A stretch of 64,000 nt of DNA from Nocardia niwae NBRC 108934 = DSM 45340 (GCF_001613465.1 NZ_BDCK01000027.1:179916-243915), one strand, 5' to 3'. Shown: positions 32,861 to 42,330, numbered from the stretch's first letter. Program-made: numbers and translations. The notes: generated by a model from the sequence alone, not told the origin.

Positions 32861-34246
32861 GTGACTGCTGCACGCTCCGTTTCCGCTCCCTCGGCGAACT
32901 CCAGCTCCGCGAAAGGCGGAGCCGCCGCGAAGGGGGCCCGCCCCTCGCAATCAGCCGGCAAAACCTTCGTCATCGACACGTCCGTCCTGCTGTCGGATCC
33001 CTGGTCCTTCACGCGGTTCGGTGAGCACGACGTGGTGTTACCCCTGGTGGTCATCAGTGAACTCGAAGCCAAACGGCACCATCACGAACTGGGCTGGTTC
33101 GCGCGCGAAGCCCTGCGTAACCTGGACGATCTGCGCTTGCAGCACGGCAGGCTGGATCAGCAGGTGCCGATCGGCGCCGAGGGCGGAACGCTGCAGGTGG
33201 AACTGAACCACACCGATCCCGCGGTCCTTCCGGTCGGCTTCCGCACCGACACCAACGACTCCCGGATCCTGGCCTGTGCGCTCAACCTCGCGGCCGAGGG
33301 CCGCGAAGTGGTGTTGGTGTCCAAGGACATTCCGCTGCGGGTCAAGGCGAGCGCGGTCGGCCTGCACGCCGACGAGTACCACGCCCAGGACGTGGTGACC
33401 TCGGGCTGGTCCGGCATGGTGGAACTCGATGTCAGCACGGCGCGCATCGATCAGCTCTACGCCGAGTCGGTGATCGACCTCGACGAAGCGCGAGAGCTGC
33501 CCTGCCACACCGGCATCCGGCTGCTCGGCGTCAGTTCGAGTGCGCTGGGCCGGGTCACGCCGGACAAGCGGGTGCAGCTGGTGCGCGAGCGCGAGGCGTT
33601 CGGGCTGCACGGCCGTTCCGCCGAGCAGCGCATAGCGCTCGACCTGCTGCTGGACGAGAGCGTCGGCATCGTCTCGCTGGGTGGCCGGGCGGGTACCGGC
33701 AAGTCGGCGCTCGCGTTGACCGCGGGTCTGGAGGCGGTGCTGGAACGGCGGACGCAACGCAAGGTGGTGGTCTTCCGTCCGCTCTACGCGGTGGGTGGCC
33801 AGGAACTGGGCTATCTGCCCGGTACCGAGAGCGAGAAGATGGGCCCATGGGCCCAGGCGGTCTTCGACACCCTCGACGGGCTGGCCAGCCGCGAGGTGAT
33901 GGAGGAGGTGCTCAGCCGCGACATGCTGGAGGTGCTGCCGCTGACCCACATTCGCGGGCGGTCGCTGCACGACTCCTTCGTGATCGTGGACGAAGCCCAG
34001 TCACTGGAGCGCAACGTGCTGCTCACGGTGCTCAGCCGACTGGGAACCGGTTCGCGGGTGGTGCTCACCCACGACGTGGCACAGCGCGACAATCTGCGTG
34101 TCGGCAGGCACGACGGTGTCGCGGCGGTGGTCGAGAAGCTCAAGGGTCACCCGCTTTTCGCGCACATCACGCTGACCCGCAGCGAGCGCTCGCCGATCGC
34201 GGCGCTGGTCACCGAGATGCTGGAGGAGTACGGGCCCAACGCCTGA
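32861..34246 (+). CDS. phoH2: PhoH2: PIN ribonuclease fused to PhoH ATPase
   Basis: 461 residues. An N-terminal PIN domain (about 35-170) with acidic metal residues in FVIDTSVLLSDPW, ISELEAKRHHHELG and TNDSRILACAL is followed by a PhoH ATPase/helicase with Walker A GRAGTGKSALALTAG and Walker B FVIVDEAQSLERN. Mycobacterial PhoH2 is reported to unwind and cleave RNA, usually with an antitoxin-like PhoAT upstream. I see no clear PhoAT here. GTG start at 32861. Confidence 0.92.
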   Translation: MTAARSVSAPSANSSSAKGGAAAKGARPSQSAGKTFVIDTSVLLSDPWSFTRFGEHDVVLPLVVISELEAKRHHHELGWFAREALRNLDDLRLQHGRLDQQVPIGAEGGTLQVELNHTDPAVLPVGFRTDTNDSRILACALNLAAEGREVVLVSKDIPLRVKASAVGLHADEYHAQDVVTSGWSGMVELDVSTARIDQLYAESVIDLDEARELPCHTGIRLLGVSSSALGRVTPDKRVQLVREREAFGLHGRSAEQRIALDLLLDESVGIVSLGGRAGTGKSALALTAGLEAVLERRTQRKVVVFRPLYAVGGQELGYLPGTESEKMGPWAQAVFDTLDGLASREVMEEVLSRDMLEVLPLTHIRGRSLHDSFVIVDEAQSLERNVLLTVLSRLGTGSRVVLTHDVAQRDNLRVGRHDGVAAVVEKLKGHPLFAHITLTRSERSPIAALVTEMLEEYGPNA

Positions 34247-34319
34247 CCCCGCAGTGCCGTCCATCGCTGTGTTTCACGGCATATCCGGTGGGTATCACCC
34301 GCCGCGATAGCTGTTCGGT

Positions 34320-34354
34320 ATGACCCGGTGACCGCCCGTCGGTCACCGGGTCAT
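34320..34354. terminator. Terminator hairpin after phoH2
   Basis: ATGACCCGGTGACCG and CGGTCACCGGGTCAT form a perfect 15-bp stem with loop CCCGT, 73 bases after the phoH2 stop. Confidence 0.8.
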
Positions 34355-34435
34355 TGCCTGACAATCGGCCGAGGCTACCCGTGGCGCCGTCACGGAGTCC
34401 GTGGTGTGCCGGTAGCCCACAGCGAGAGGATGGAC

Positions 34436-35041
34436 ATGCACCACTTCGCTCGACGAACGGCTGGATTCACCGCGGTGCTCGCCGCGGCAGGGCTGGTCCT
34501 GGCAGGCTGCGGCGACGATGACGACACCGGCGACAGCGCCAAGACCGGCATGGCCAGTATGACCGGCATGGTCACCTCGATGGTCAGCCCCGGCAGCGCC
34601 ACCGGGAGCCCCACCCGCACCGGGGAGGAGCCGACGGGCACCACGGGGGCCACGGCCACCACTGGGGCGAGCGCCGAGGGCACCAAGATCGCCACGCCGA
34701 ACGGCGAGATCAGCGTCGACGGCGACATCTACGAGAAGTACACGCAGCTCGGTGGCCCGACCGGCACGCTCGGCCTCCCGCTGGAAGCAGAGGAGAAGGG
34801 TCCCGACGACGGGGAATACCAGGACTTCGCGGGCGGCACGATCTACGAGGCCAAGGACGGCGAGCCGTACGTCGTCTGGGGCGAGATCCGCAAGGCATGG
34901 GAAGACAACGGCGGCGCACAGGGAAAGCTCGGTTACCCGGTCAGCGACGAGAAGGACATCCCCGGCGGTAAGCAGAGCGATTTCACCGGCGGCACCATCA
35001 CCTGGGTGGACGGTACGATCACCGTCACGCCGAAGTCGTAA
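34436..35041 (+). CDS. LGFP-repeat lipoprotein
   Basis: 201 residues. Signal peptide with lipobox LVLAGCGDDDD; a Met/Thr/Gly-rich linker (GMASMTGMVTSMV; TGTTGATATTGA); then two or more LGFP-like repeats, LGGPTGTLGLPLEAE and NGGAQGKLGYPVSDEKD, each followed by F-xGGTI. LGFP repeats occur in mycolic-acid actinobacteria and are thought to anchor or bind cell-wall components. The ATG at 34436 is chosen for its six-base spacing from GAGAGG. It is probably an envelope lipoprotein. Confidence 0.84.
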   Translation: MHHFARRTAGFTAVLAAAGLVLAGCGDDDDTGDSAKTGMASMTGMVTSMVSPGSATGSPTRTGEEPTGTTGATATTGASAEGTKIATPNGEISVDGDIYEKYTQLGGPTGTLGLPLEAEEKGPDDGEYQDFAGGTIYEAKDGEPYVVWGEIRKAWEDNGGAQGKLGYPVSDEKDIPGGKQSDFTGGTITWVDGTITVTPKS

Positions 35042-35140
35042 TCTGGGTATGCGGCGTCCGGGGTCGCGGTGCGGTCCCGGTTGCCTGTGAATCCCATCCA
35101 TCCGTTCCCGCTCCGCGGGCCAAGCCGCTAGGTTGTCTCG

Positions 35141-35998
35141 GTGCAAACTCTCCTGACCGATCGCGAATTGCTCGAATCGCTCGCGGTGGACGTAGAACTG
35201 CTGCTGCGTAAGCATGTCGATGTCGCCGACGGGTGGCAGCCTCACGACTTGGTGCCGTGGGACGACGGGCGCAACTTCGCCTTCCTCGGCGGTAGCGACT
35301 GGACGCCGGAGCAGTCCGAGCTCGGCGAAACCGCCAAACTGGCGTTGACCGTCTCGGTGCTGATCGCCGACAACCTGCCCTCGTATCACCGCGAGATCGG
35401 CAAATACCTGCGCACCGGTGCGTGGTGGCGCTGGGTCGGCCGCTGGACGGCCGAGGAGAACCGCCACGAGATCACCATTCGCAACTACCTCATGGTCACC
35501 AGGGCCGTCGACCCGGTGGAGCTGGAGCGGTTGCGTATGGAGCACATGACCAAGGGCTTCCGCCGCCCGGCGATGCACCTGCTCGACGTGCTGGCCAACT
35601 GCGCGTTCGAGGAGGCCGCCAGCGCCGTGCGGCATCGCAACACCGCCGCGCTCGGTGAGAATCCCCTGGTCACCGCCATCGCCGAGCGGATCGCGCTGGA
35701 CGACGAACTGCAGTCGGTGTTCTTCGCCGACCTGATCGCCGCCGCGCTCGATCTGGTGCCCGACCAGACCATGCGGGCCATCGCCGACCGGGTCGCCGGC
35801 TTCGAGGTCCCCACGGTGGCGCTGCCGGACGGCCGCAGCAGCGACGCGGTGCTCGCCGAGGCGGGCATCTACGACCGTGCCAAGGAGGGGGAACTGGTCT
35901 TCGCCCCCTTGCTGCGGCGGTGGAACGTCTTCACCCGGACCGATTTCGGTCCGGAGGGGGAGGCGGCGCGCGACGAACTCGCGCACCTGCGCGGCTGA
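35141..35998 (+). CDS. desA2: Acyl-ACP desaturase-family protein DesA2
   Basis: 285 residues. Ferritin-like di-iron fold with TAEENRHEITIRNYLMV supplying the ExxH pair. The length and sequence, and its position near glyA and phoH2, match mycobacterial DesA2 (Rv1094), an essential but atypical member of the soluble stearoyl-ACP desaturase family whose activity has been hard to demonstrate; it may act in mycolic-acid precursor desaturation. GTG start at 35141. No ferredoxin partner adjacent. Confidence 0.88.
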   Translation: MQTLLTDRELLESLAVDVELLLRKHVDVADGWQPHDLVPWDDGRNFAFLGGSDWTPEQSELGETAKLALTVSVLIADNLPSYHREIGKYLRTGAWWRWVGRWTAEENRHEITIRNYLMVTRAVDPVELERLRMEHMTKGFRRPAMHLLDVLANCAFEEAASAVRHRNTAALGENPLVTAIAERIALDDELQSVFFADLIAAALDLVPDQTMRAIADRVAGFEVPTVALPDGRSSDAVLAEAGIYDRAKEGELVFAPLLRRWNVFTRTDFGPEGEAARDELAHLRG

Positions 35999-36059
35999 CC
36001 TGCCCATAGGTTCCGCCGCGTTGCGCGGGCAGGCCGCCCGGTCCGAGATCGCAATATTG

Positions 36060-36100
36060 GAAACGAACGCCACCTCGGTAGCCGAGGTGGCGTTCGTTTC
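36060..36100. terminator. Strong bidirectional terminator between desA2 and fum
   Basis: AAACGAACGCCACCTCGG and CCGAGGTGGCGTTCGTTT are perfectly complementary (18 bp plus one flanking pair) around a three-base loop. A/T ends on both sides give U-rich tails for either direction; the two genes converge here. Confidence 0.92.
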
Positions 36101-36165
36101 GGCCCGGCTTCCCGGCGGCCGATGACGCTCGTCGTTCGTGGTGATCGACCGGGCGTGCGGCCTCG

Positions 36166-37569
36166 TCAGTGCTGGTCTTCCACCTTCGCCATGGCCAGGA
36201 CGTCGAGGCGGCGGTCGAGTTCCTCCTCGGTCAGTTTCTCGCCCAGCAGCCCGCGGTCGATGACGGTCTGGCGGATGGTCTTCTTCTCCTTCAGCGCCTC
36301 CTTCGCCACGGCGGCCGCCTCCTCGTAGCCGATCGCCGAGTTCAGCGGCGTCACGATCGACGGGGAGGACTCGGCGAGCGTGCGCAGATGCTCGACATTG
36401 GCGATCAGGCCGCGCACGCACTTGTCGGCGAACAGGCGGGAGACGTTGGCCAGCAGGCGAATCGACTCCAGCAGGTTGCGCGCCATCACCGGGATGTACA
36501 CGTTCAGTTCGAACGCGCCGTTCGCGCCCGCGAAGGCGACCGCGGCGTCGTTGCCGATCACCTGCGCGCCGACCTGGGTCACCGCCTCGGGGAGCACCGG
36601 GTTCACTTTGCCGGGCATGATCGAGCTGCCCGGCTGCAGATCCGGCAGCTGGATCTCGGCCAGACCGGTGAGCGGGCCCGAGCCCATCCAGCGGATGTCG
36701 TTGGCGATCTTGGTCAGGCTCACCGCGATCGTGCGGAGCGCGCCGGACGCCTCGACCAGGCCGTCCCGCGCGGCCTGCGCCTCGAAGTGATCCTCGGCCT
36801 CGCGCAGCGCGTCGATGCCGGTGGCGCGAACCAGTTCCGCGACGACCTTCGCGCCGAAGCCCTCCGGCGCGTTCAGGCCGGTGCCGACCGCCGTTCCGCC
36901 GATCGGCAGTTCACCCAGCCGGGGCAGCGTCGCCATGATGCGGTCGATGCCCGCGGCGACCTGGCGGGTGTAGCCGCCGAATTCCTGGCCGAGCGTCACC
37001 GGGACGGCGTCCATCAGGTGGGTGCGGCCGGACTTCACCACGGTCCGCCATTCCGCCGACTTGTCCAGCAGCGCCAGTCGCAGATGCTCCAGCGCGGGAA
37101 CCAGATCTGTGATGACCGCTTCGGTGGCGGCGAGATGCGTTGCGGTGGGGAAGGTGTCGTTGGACGACTGGGACATGTTCACGTCGTCGTTCGGATGGAC
37201 GGTGACGCCCTTCGCCTTGGCCAGCGAGGCGATCACCTCGTTGGCGTTCATGTTCGAGCTGGTGCCGGAACCGGTTTGGAAGACGTCGATCGGGAACTGG
37301 TCGTCGTGCCTGCCCTCGGCGATCTCGTTCGCCGCCGCGATGACGGCATCGGCCTTCGCGGGATCGAGCAGACCCAGATCGCGGTTCACCGTGGCGCACG
37401 CGGCCTTCAGCAGGCCGAGCGCGCGAATCTGCGCCCGTTCCAAGCCGCGTCCGCTGATCGGGAAGTTCTCCACGGCCCGCTGGGTCTGCGCCCGCCACAA
37501 AGCGTCCACCGGAACACGGACTTCGCCCATGGTGTCGTGCTCGATGCGGTACTGCGTCTCCTCGCTCAT
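36166..37569 (-). CDS. fumC: Fumarate hydratase, class II
   Basis: 467 residues. TCA cycle enzyme interconverting fumarate and malate. Signature GSSIMPGKVNPVLPEA, the substrate loops TGSGTSSNMNANEV and VHPNDDVNMSQSSNDTFP, and SGRTHLMDAVPVTLGQE are complete, as in Rv1098c. ATG at 37569. It follows glpX, which is transcribed in the same direction, across a 366-base, hairpin-rich spacer. Confidence 0.96.
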   Translation of the reverse strand: MSEETQYRIEHDTMGEVRVPVDALWRAQTQRAVENFPISGRGLERAQIRALGLLKAACATVNRDLGLLDPAKADAVIAAANEIAEGRHDDQFPIDVFQTGSGTSSNMNANEVIASLAKAKGVTVHPNDDVNMSQSSNDTFPTATHLAATEAVITDLVPALEHLRLALLDKSAEWRTVVKSGRTHLMDAVPVTLGQEFGGYTRQVAAGIDRIMATLPRLGELPIGGTAVGTGLNAPEGFGAKVVAELVRATGIDALREAEDHFEAQAARDGLVEASGALRTIAVSLTKIANDIRWMGSGPLTGLAEIQLPDLQPGSSIMPGKVNPVLPEAVTQVGAQVIGNDAAVAFAGANGAFELNVYIPVMARNLLESIRLLANVSRLFADKCVRGLIANVEHLRTLAESSPSIVTPLNSAIGYEEAAAVAKEALKEKKTIRQTVIDRGLLGEKLTEEELDRRLDVLAMAKVEDQH

Positions 37570-37782
37570 GATCCCGACCCTATGCCGCAGCCGCCTCCCA
37601 TGGGGCAGCCACGCCTGAGGTCATTCGCACACCTCGGCCGGCCTTCGCCGGGAATACGAACCGTTGGCTCGAGCGCCCGCGCCCCATGGCCCGAAGCTGC
37701 GCTCGCGCCACGAACAAGCGCGGGTACACCTACCGCTCGCCATCTGATCGCTATTTCCCCTGCGGTACCACCGACCCCAGCT

Positions 37783-37930
37783 CTCGGTCTCGAGCGAAGC
37801 GAGACCGAGCATGCGCCGGTCGCGGCCCGGCTCGCGTTTGCGCGGCCACCGCGTCCGCGAGAAGTCGCCAGCGGTGGCCGCGCAAACGCGAGCCATGAAG
37901 GGGCAGCGAACACCAGCGCCGAAGGCGCTG
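37783..37930. repeat. Three inverted repeats in the fum-glpX spacer
   Basis: The gene-free 37570-37935 interval holds CTCGGTCTCG/CGAGACCGAG (37783-37809), a perfect 24-bp inverted repeat with arms 37829-37852 and 37871-37894 (18-base spacer), and CAGCGCC-GAA-GGCGCTG (37914-37930), the last immediately after the glpX stop. The final hairpin fits a glpX terminator; the 24-bp arms are longer than a simple terminator needs. The remainder has no gene. Confidence 0.8.
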
Positions 37931-37935
37931 CAAGA

Positions 37936-38979
37936 TTACGGCAGCGGCGGGACCGCGTGTTCGTCGCCGATGAAATCGACCGAGGAGTATTCGCGCAGCT
38001 TGGTCAGGCGGTGGTAGGCGTCGATCATGCGGACCGTGCCGGACTTCGAGCGCATGACGATCGACTGGGTGGACGCGCCGCCGCCGTAGTAGCGCACGCC
38101 GCGCAGCAGGTCGCCGTCGGTCACCCCGGTGGCGCAGAAGAAGACGTTCTCGCCGGAGACGAGGTCCTCGGTGGTCAGCACGCGGTCGAGGTCGTGGCCC
38201 GCGTCGATGGCCTTCTGCCGCTCCTCGTCGTCCTTCGGCGCGAGCATGCCCTGCAGCTCACCGCCCATACAGCGCATCGCGGCGGCGGCGATGATGCCCT
38301 CGGGGGTGCCGCCGATGCCGACCAGGATGTCGGTGCCGGAGTCGGGACGGGCCGCCGCGATCGCGCCCGCGACGTCGCCGTCGGAGATCAGGCGGATGCG
38401 GGCGCCCGCGTCGCGCACCTGCTGGATCAGCTCGGCGTGCCGGGGACGGTCCAGGATGCAGACGGTCAGGTCGGACTTCGCGGAGTTCTTCGCCTTGGCG
38501 ACCCGGCTGATGTTCTCGCCGATCGGGGCGGAGATATCGATCACGTGGGCCGCGTCGGGGCCGACGGCGATCTTGTGCATGTAGAACACCGCGGAGGGGT
38601 CGAACATGGCGCCGCGCTCGGCGACCGCGAGCACCGAGATCGCCCCGGGCACGCCCTTGGACATCAGCGTGGTGCCGTCGATCGGATCCACCGCGAAGTC
38701 CACTTCGGGCCCGGTTCCGTCGCCGACGGCCTCGCCGTTGTACAGCATGGGCGCCTCGTCCTTCTCGCCCTCGCCGATCACGACGATGCCGCGCATGGAC
38801 ACCGAGCTGACCAGCTGCCGCATGGCGTCGACGGCGGCGCCGTCGCCCCCCTCCTTGTCGCCGCGTCCGACCCACCGGCCCGCGGCCATCGCCCCGGCCT
38901 CGGTCACGCGGACCAGCTCGAGTGCGAGGTTGCGGTCGGGCGCCTCGCGGCGGCTAGGTGTGGGAGAAGTTGCCGTCAT
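37936..38979 (-). CDS. glpX: Fructose-1,6-bisphosphatase, class II
   Basis: 347 residues. Gluconeogenic phosphatase of the Li-sensitive superfamily. IGEGEKDEAPMLYNGE, VDFAVDPIDGTTLMSKG and GIGGTPEGIIAAAAMRCMGG supply metal and substrate ligands, matching Rv1099c. The ATG at 38979 has a strong AGGAGG; the frame extends far upstream but without family similarity. Divergent from the DUF4245 gene across about 130 bases. Confidence 0.95.
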   Translation of the reverse strand: MTATSPTPSRREAPDRNLALELVRVTEAGAMAAGRWVGRGDKEGGDGAAVDAMRQLVSSVSMRGIVVIGEGEKDEAPMLYNGEAVGDGTGPEVDFAVDPIDGTTLMSKGVPGAISVLAVAERGAMFDPSAVFYMHKIAVGPDAAHVIDISAPIGENISRVAKAKNSAKSDLTVCILDRPRHAELIQQVRDAGARIRLISDGDVAGAIAAARPDSGTDILVGIGGTPEGIIAAAAMRCMGGELQGMLAPKDDEERQKAIDAGHDLDRVLTTEDLVSGENVFFCATGVTDGDLLRGVRYYGGGASTQSIVMRSKSGTVRMIDAYHRLTKLREYSSVDFIGDEHAVPPLP

Positions 38980-39108
38980 TGCGGGGTGCCTCCTGTGCGT
39001 CGGTACGTACCGGTCAATTGTCTCATTCGATGTGGCACGGCCGTACACCCCTGCTCGAGGTGTCGGGGTGCGCGGGGCGGTGCCGCCGCGCGAGTGGATA
39101 CTGGGAGC

Positions 39109-39675
39109 GTGTCGTATCAAAAGCCGCGCATCCTGAACGACTACCGGGATCTGTTCTGGTCGCTGATCCCGTTGGTCCTGATCGCGCTGGTGTTCGCGGG
39201 GCTGGCCAGCCAGTGTAGTTTCGCCGCGAACGGTCCGACGCAGGGTCAGATCCCGCACTTCGACGCGCGGGCGGCGCTCACCGCCGACGCTCGTTCCCTG
39301 CCGTTCCCGATCCGCAACCCGGATCTGCCCGCGGACTGGACGCCGAATTCGGGTAGTCGCGAGTCCATCGGCGGCACCGGCGGCGGACCGGTCAGCACGG
39401 TCGGTTACATCACGCCGCAGGGCACCTACATGCGGTTCAGCCAGAGCAGCGCGACCGAGGAAGCGCTGGGCCGTTTCGTGCTCGGCTCCCGGTACGCCGG
39501 CGGTACCGAGCAGGTCGGCGCGCAGAAGTGGGTCGTCTACGCCGAGCAGGGCTCGGAGACCGCCTGGATCACCGATCTCGGCCAGTCCCGCGTGCTGATC
39601 ACCGGCGCGGGCAACCAAGCGGCGTTCACCACGCTCGCGCAGGCGATCGCCGCCGCCCAGCCACTGAAGCCCTGA
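39109..39675 (+). CDS. DUF4245 membrane-anchored protein
   Basis: 188 residues, Rv1100-like. The cytoplasmic N-terminus SYQKPRILNDYRDLFWSL leads into a span LIPLVLIALVFAGLASQ, then an extracytoplasmic domain with LPFPIRNPDLPADWTPNSGSR, VGYITPQGTYMRFSQS and a terminal tail. Function unknown. Start GTG at 39109, preceded by GGGAG. It shares the divergent promoter region of glpX. Confidence 0.85.
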   Translation: MSYQKPRILNDYRDLFWSLIPLVLIALVFAGLASQCSFAANGPTQGQIPHFDARAALTADARSLPFPIRNPDLPADWTPNSGSRESIGGTGGGPVSTVGYITPQGTYMRFSQSSATEEALGRFVLGSRYAGGTEQVGAQKWVVYAEQGSETAWITDLGQSRVLITGAGNQAAFTTLAQAIAAAQPLKP

Positions 39676-39873
39676 ACCACGCTTGCGTCCGGCCGCGCGC
39701 GACCGTTAGGTTTGCCGCGGTACGAGACACGTGCCGAACCGGATCTCGGAGGTCGATGAATATGGCTGTCGCCGGCTGTATTCCGCATGCCCTCAACCGG
39801 TTCGCGCGCCACTGATACTTCCGCAGACGCGTCGACGCGAACCGGTCTTCTTCTCGTTGACCAGGAGTGTCAC

Positions 39874-40365
39874 GTGTCTGTTTCCCTTTCCTCCGATCTG
39901 CTCACCGACCGATTGATCCTGCGGTCCTGGACCGCCGCCGCGGCCGCCGCCGTGCTCGACGAGGGGCGGCACGCCGCGTGGGCGGCGGATTTCCCCGCCG
40001 AGGGTGATCGCGTCATCGCCGGTCTGCTCCCCGCGCGTCCGCACTGGCTCGGGCCGTACGGGCACCGGCTCGTCGTGGAGCGTGACAGTCGGCTCGTCGT
40101 CGGATCGATCGGGCTGTTCTGGCCGCCCGCCGACGGTGAACTGGAGATCGGCTACGGCATCGTCGCCTCGCGTCGCGGCCGCGGCTACGCCACCGAGGCC
40201 ACCGTCGCGTTGACGGCGCACGCGTTCACCGCGCCCGGCGTACGCGTGGTTCGCGCCGAGGTGGAACTGTCCAATCCGCCCTCGGTACGTGTGCTGGAAA
40301 AAGCTGGATTCGAGCAGGTGAGCAGCGCGGACGGCATCGCGCGCTTCCGCGTCACATCGCGCTGA
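39874..40365 (+). CDS. GNAT-family N-acetyltransferase (RimJ type)
   Basis: 163 residues. LTDRLILRSWTAA, then IGYGIVASRRGRGYATEATVAL (acetyl-CoA binding RGRGYA) and VRAEVELSNPPSVRVLEKAGFEQV are the RimJ/RimL-type GNAT pattern. Acceptor unknown. The GTG at 39874 has CAGGAG seven bases upstream; a longer frame from 39787 is less likely. Confidence 0.82.
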   Translation: MSVSLSSDLLTDRLILRSWTAAAAAAVLDEGRHAAWAADFPAEGDRVIAGLLPARPHWLGPYGHRLVVERDSRLVVGSIGLFWPPADGELEIGYGIVASRRGRGYATEATVALTAHAFTAPGVRVVRAEVELSNPPSVRVLEKAGFEQVSSADGIARFRVTSR

Positions 40366-40386
40366 CGGCGCTCCCGGGGACCGTCG

Positions 40387-40731
40387 TCAGCGGTGGCTCA
40401 CCACATTGACGACGGTCCCGCTCGGGTCGCGCACGAAGAAGCGGCGCACGCCCCACGGTTCGTCGCGCAAGGGGTAGACGATCTCGGCCCCGGCGGCGGT
40501 TACCGCCGCGTGCACGGCGTCGACGTCGTCCACCTCCACGCTGATGTCCGGCTGGAGTTGTCCGGCGTCGGGGCCGACGAGCAGGACCTGGGCGCTCGGG
40601 TTGGACGGCGAGGCCATCGTCACGACCCAGCCCAGGTCCATCGCCTCCTCGAAGCCGAGCAGCCGGTAGAACTCGCGGGCAGCGGGCAGGTCGGTGGTGC
40701 GGATGTCGGGCGTGGCGCGCCGGATCGTCAT
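40387..40731 (-). CDS. VOC/glyoxalase-fold protein coupled to xseB
   Basis: 114 residues, one VOC module set: IRTTDLPAAREFYRLLGF and FFVRDPSGTVVNVVSH. It lacks a full second-domain metal set and might bind a small hydrophobic or metal ligand; antibiotic-resistance and glyoxalase roles are both possible. The ATG at 40731 is one base past the xseB stop (TGAAATG), so it is probably translated from the lipid-droplet-xseA-xseB transcript. Confidence 0.78.
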   Translation of the reverse strand: MTIRRATPDIRTTDLPAAREFYRLLGFEEAMDLGWVVTMASPSNPSAQVLLVGPDAGQLQPDISVEVDDVDAVHAAVTAAGAEIVYPLRDEPWGVRRFFVRDPSGTVVNVVSHR

Positions 40732-40732
40732 T

Positions 40733-41008
40733 TCATTCCCGCCGTTCCAGGTCGGTGCGGTGCAACGCGTCCTCGACGCGTTTGCGCGCACCCGCCAGGT
40801 GCTCTTCGCAGCGATTGGCCAGCGCCTCGCCGCGCTCCCACAGGGCCAGCGATTCGTCCAGGTCGAGGCCGCCTTGCTCGAGCATCTTGACCACGTTGAC
40901 CAGTTCGTCGCGCGCGCGTTCGTAGCCGAAACCGGCGATCTCGGCCGCGTCGTCGGCCGGATCGGCTCCCGTCCCGTTCTTGTCCGTGGACTTGCCGGAC
41001 TCGGCCAA
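40733..41008 (-). CDS. xseB: Exodeoxyribonuclease VII small subunit
   Basis: 91 residues. The helical core FGYERARDELVNVVKMLEQGGLDLDESLALWERGEALANRCEEHLAGARKRVEDAL is the whole family domain; XseB bundles around XseA to form the bidirectional single-strand exonuclease. It appears to start with TTG at 41008, preceded by GGGAGGA seven bases upstream; no ATG or GTG gives the family N-terminus. It lies two bases after the xseA stop. Confidence 0.93.
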   Translation of the reverse strand: MAESGKSTDKNGTGADPADDAAEIAGFGYERARDELVNVVKMLEQGGLDLDESLALWERGEALANRCEEHLAGARKRVEDALHRTDLERRE

Positions 41009-41010
41009 GA

Positions 41011-42330
41011 TCAGTTCCTCCCTGTGTCGGTGTTCCGCGCGCCGAGCGCCTGGGTGCCGAGCGCGGCGGCGGTGACGGCTCCGTCGGCGACCCGGATGCG
41101 CAGTTGGCTGCCCGCGGGCGCGTCCTCGATCGAGCGCACCACCTCCCGCTCCCGGCCGGTGACGCGCTGTACGACAGCGTAGCCACGGGCGAGCGTGGCG
41201 GCGGGGCCAACGGCGGTGAGTTTCTCGCGCAGGTGCCGTGCGGCGGTGGCTTCGGTGCGGATCAGCTGCTCGGTGGAGCGGTGCGCGGCCGTGCGCAGGT
41301 GATCGATGTCCTCCTGACGGCGATCGATCTCACGCAGCGGGTCGGCCAGCACGGGCCGCGAGCGCAGCTGGGTGAGCGCCCGGGTCTCCCGGTCGACCCA
41401 CCCGCGCAGCGCGGCGGCGGTGCGTTCGCGCAGCTCACGGATGCAGGCCAGTTCGGCGGCGGCGTCCGGGACGATCCGCTTGGCGGCGTCGGTCGGGGTG
41501 GCCGCGCGCAGGTCGGCGACGAAATCGCTGAGCGGGTTGTCCGGCTCGTGGCCGATCGCGCTGACGATCGGCGTGGTGGCGGCCACGATGGCGCGGCACA
41601 GCGCCTCGTCGGAGAACGGCAGCAGGTCTTCCACACTGCCGCCGCCGCGCGCGAGCACGATCACCTCGACGGCCGGATGCCGATCCAATTCGGCCAGCGC
41701 CGTGAGCATCTGCGATACCGCGGCCGGTCCTTGCACGGCTGTGTTGCGAATTTCGAAACGCACTGCGGGCCAACGATTCCTGGCGACGCTCAGCACGTCG
41801 CGCTCGGCGGCGCTCGCACGTCCGGTGATCAGGCCGATGGTTCCGGGCAGGAACGGGATCGGGCGCTTGAGCCGGGGATCGAACAGGCCCTCGGCGGCCA
41901 GCAGCGCCTTCAGCCGTTCGATGCGCGCCAGCAGCTCGCCGATGCCGACGGGCCGGATCTCCAAGACGCGCAACGAGATCGTGCCGCGCCCGGTGAAGAA
42001 GGAGAGTTTGCCGTAGACGACCACCCGGCTGCCCTCTTGCAGGGGAACGGGGGAATTGCGGATGAGGTCCGGGTCGCAGGTCACCGACAGCGACATGTCG
42101 GCGGATGGGTCGCGCAGCACCAGAAACGCGGTGCGGGTGCCCGGACGGAGGTTGATCTGCGTGATCTGGCCCTCCACCCAGATGCTGCCGAGCCGGTCGA
42201 TCCACTGGGCGACCTTGATGGACACCGAGCGCACCGGCCACGGGTGCTCGGCGGAGTTGGCCGGTGCGGCGGGTTGGCCGGAGGTCTCCCGGCCAGCCGC
42301 CGTCGGGGAGGGGGTCCGGGGTTCGGTCAC
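41011..42330 (-). CDS. xseA: Exodeoxyribonuclease VII large subunit
   Basis: 439 residues. OB domain with SIKVAQWIDRLGSIWVEGQITQIN, the catalytic region with ITGRASAAERDVL and VLARGGGSVEDLLPFSDE, and SAIGHEPDNPLSDFVADLRAATPTDAA. Degrades single-stranded DNA to oligonucleotides in repair. GTG at 42330 overlaps the preceding stop by four bases (GTGA). Confidence 0.94.
   Translation of the reverse strand: MTEPRTPSPTAAGRETSGQPAAPANSAEHPWPVRSVSIKVAQWIDRLGSIWVEGQITQINLRPGTRTAFLVLRDPSADMSLSVTCDPDLIRNSPVPLQEGSRVVVYGKLSFFTGRGTISLRVLEIRPVGIGELLARIERLKALLAAEGLFDPRLKRPIPFLPGTIGLITGRASAAERDVLSVARNRWPAVRFEIRNTAVQGPAAVSQMLTALAELDRHPAVEVIVLARGGGSVEDLLPFSDEALCRAIVAATTPIVSAIGHEPDNPLSDFVADLRAATPTDAAKRIVPDAAAELACIRELRERTAAALRGWVDRETRALTQLRSRPVLADPLREIDRRQEDIDHLRTAAHRSTEQLIRTEATAARHLREKLTAVGPAATLARGYAVVQRVTGREREVVRSIEDAPAGSQLRIRVADGAVTAAALGTQALGARNTDTGRN

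Noticed and set aside
36169..39675. 1168-codon plus-strand frame over fum and glpX
   Set aside because: Only its last 189 codons (DUF4245) are real; the rest is antisense to two well-conserved enzymes.
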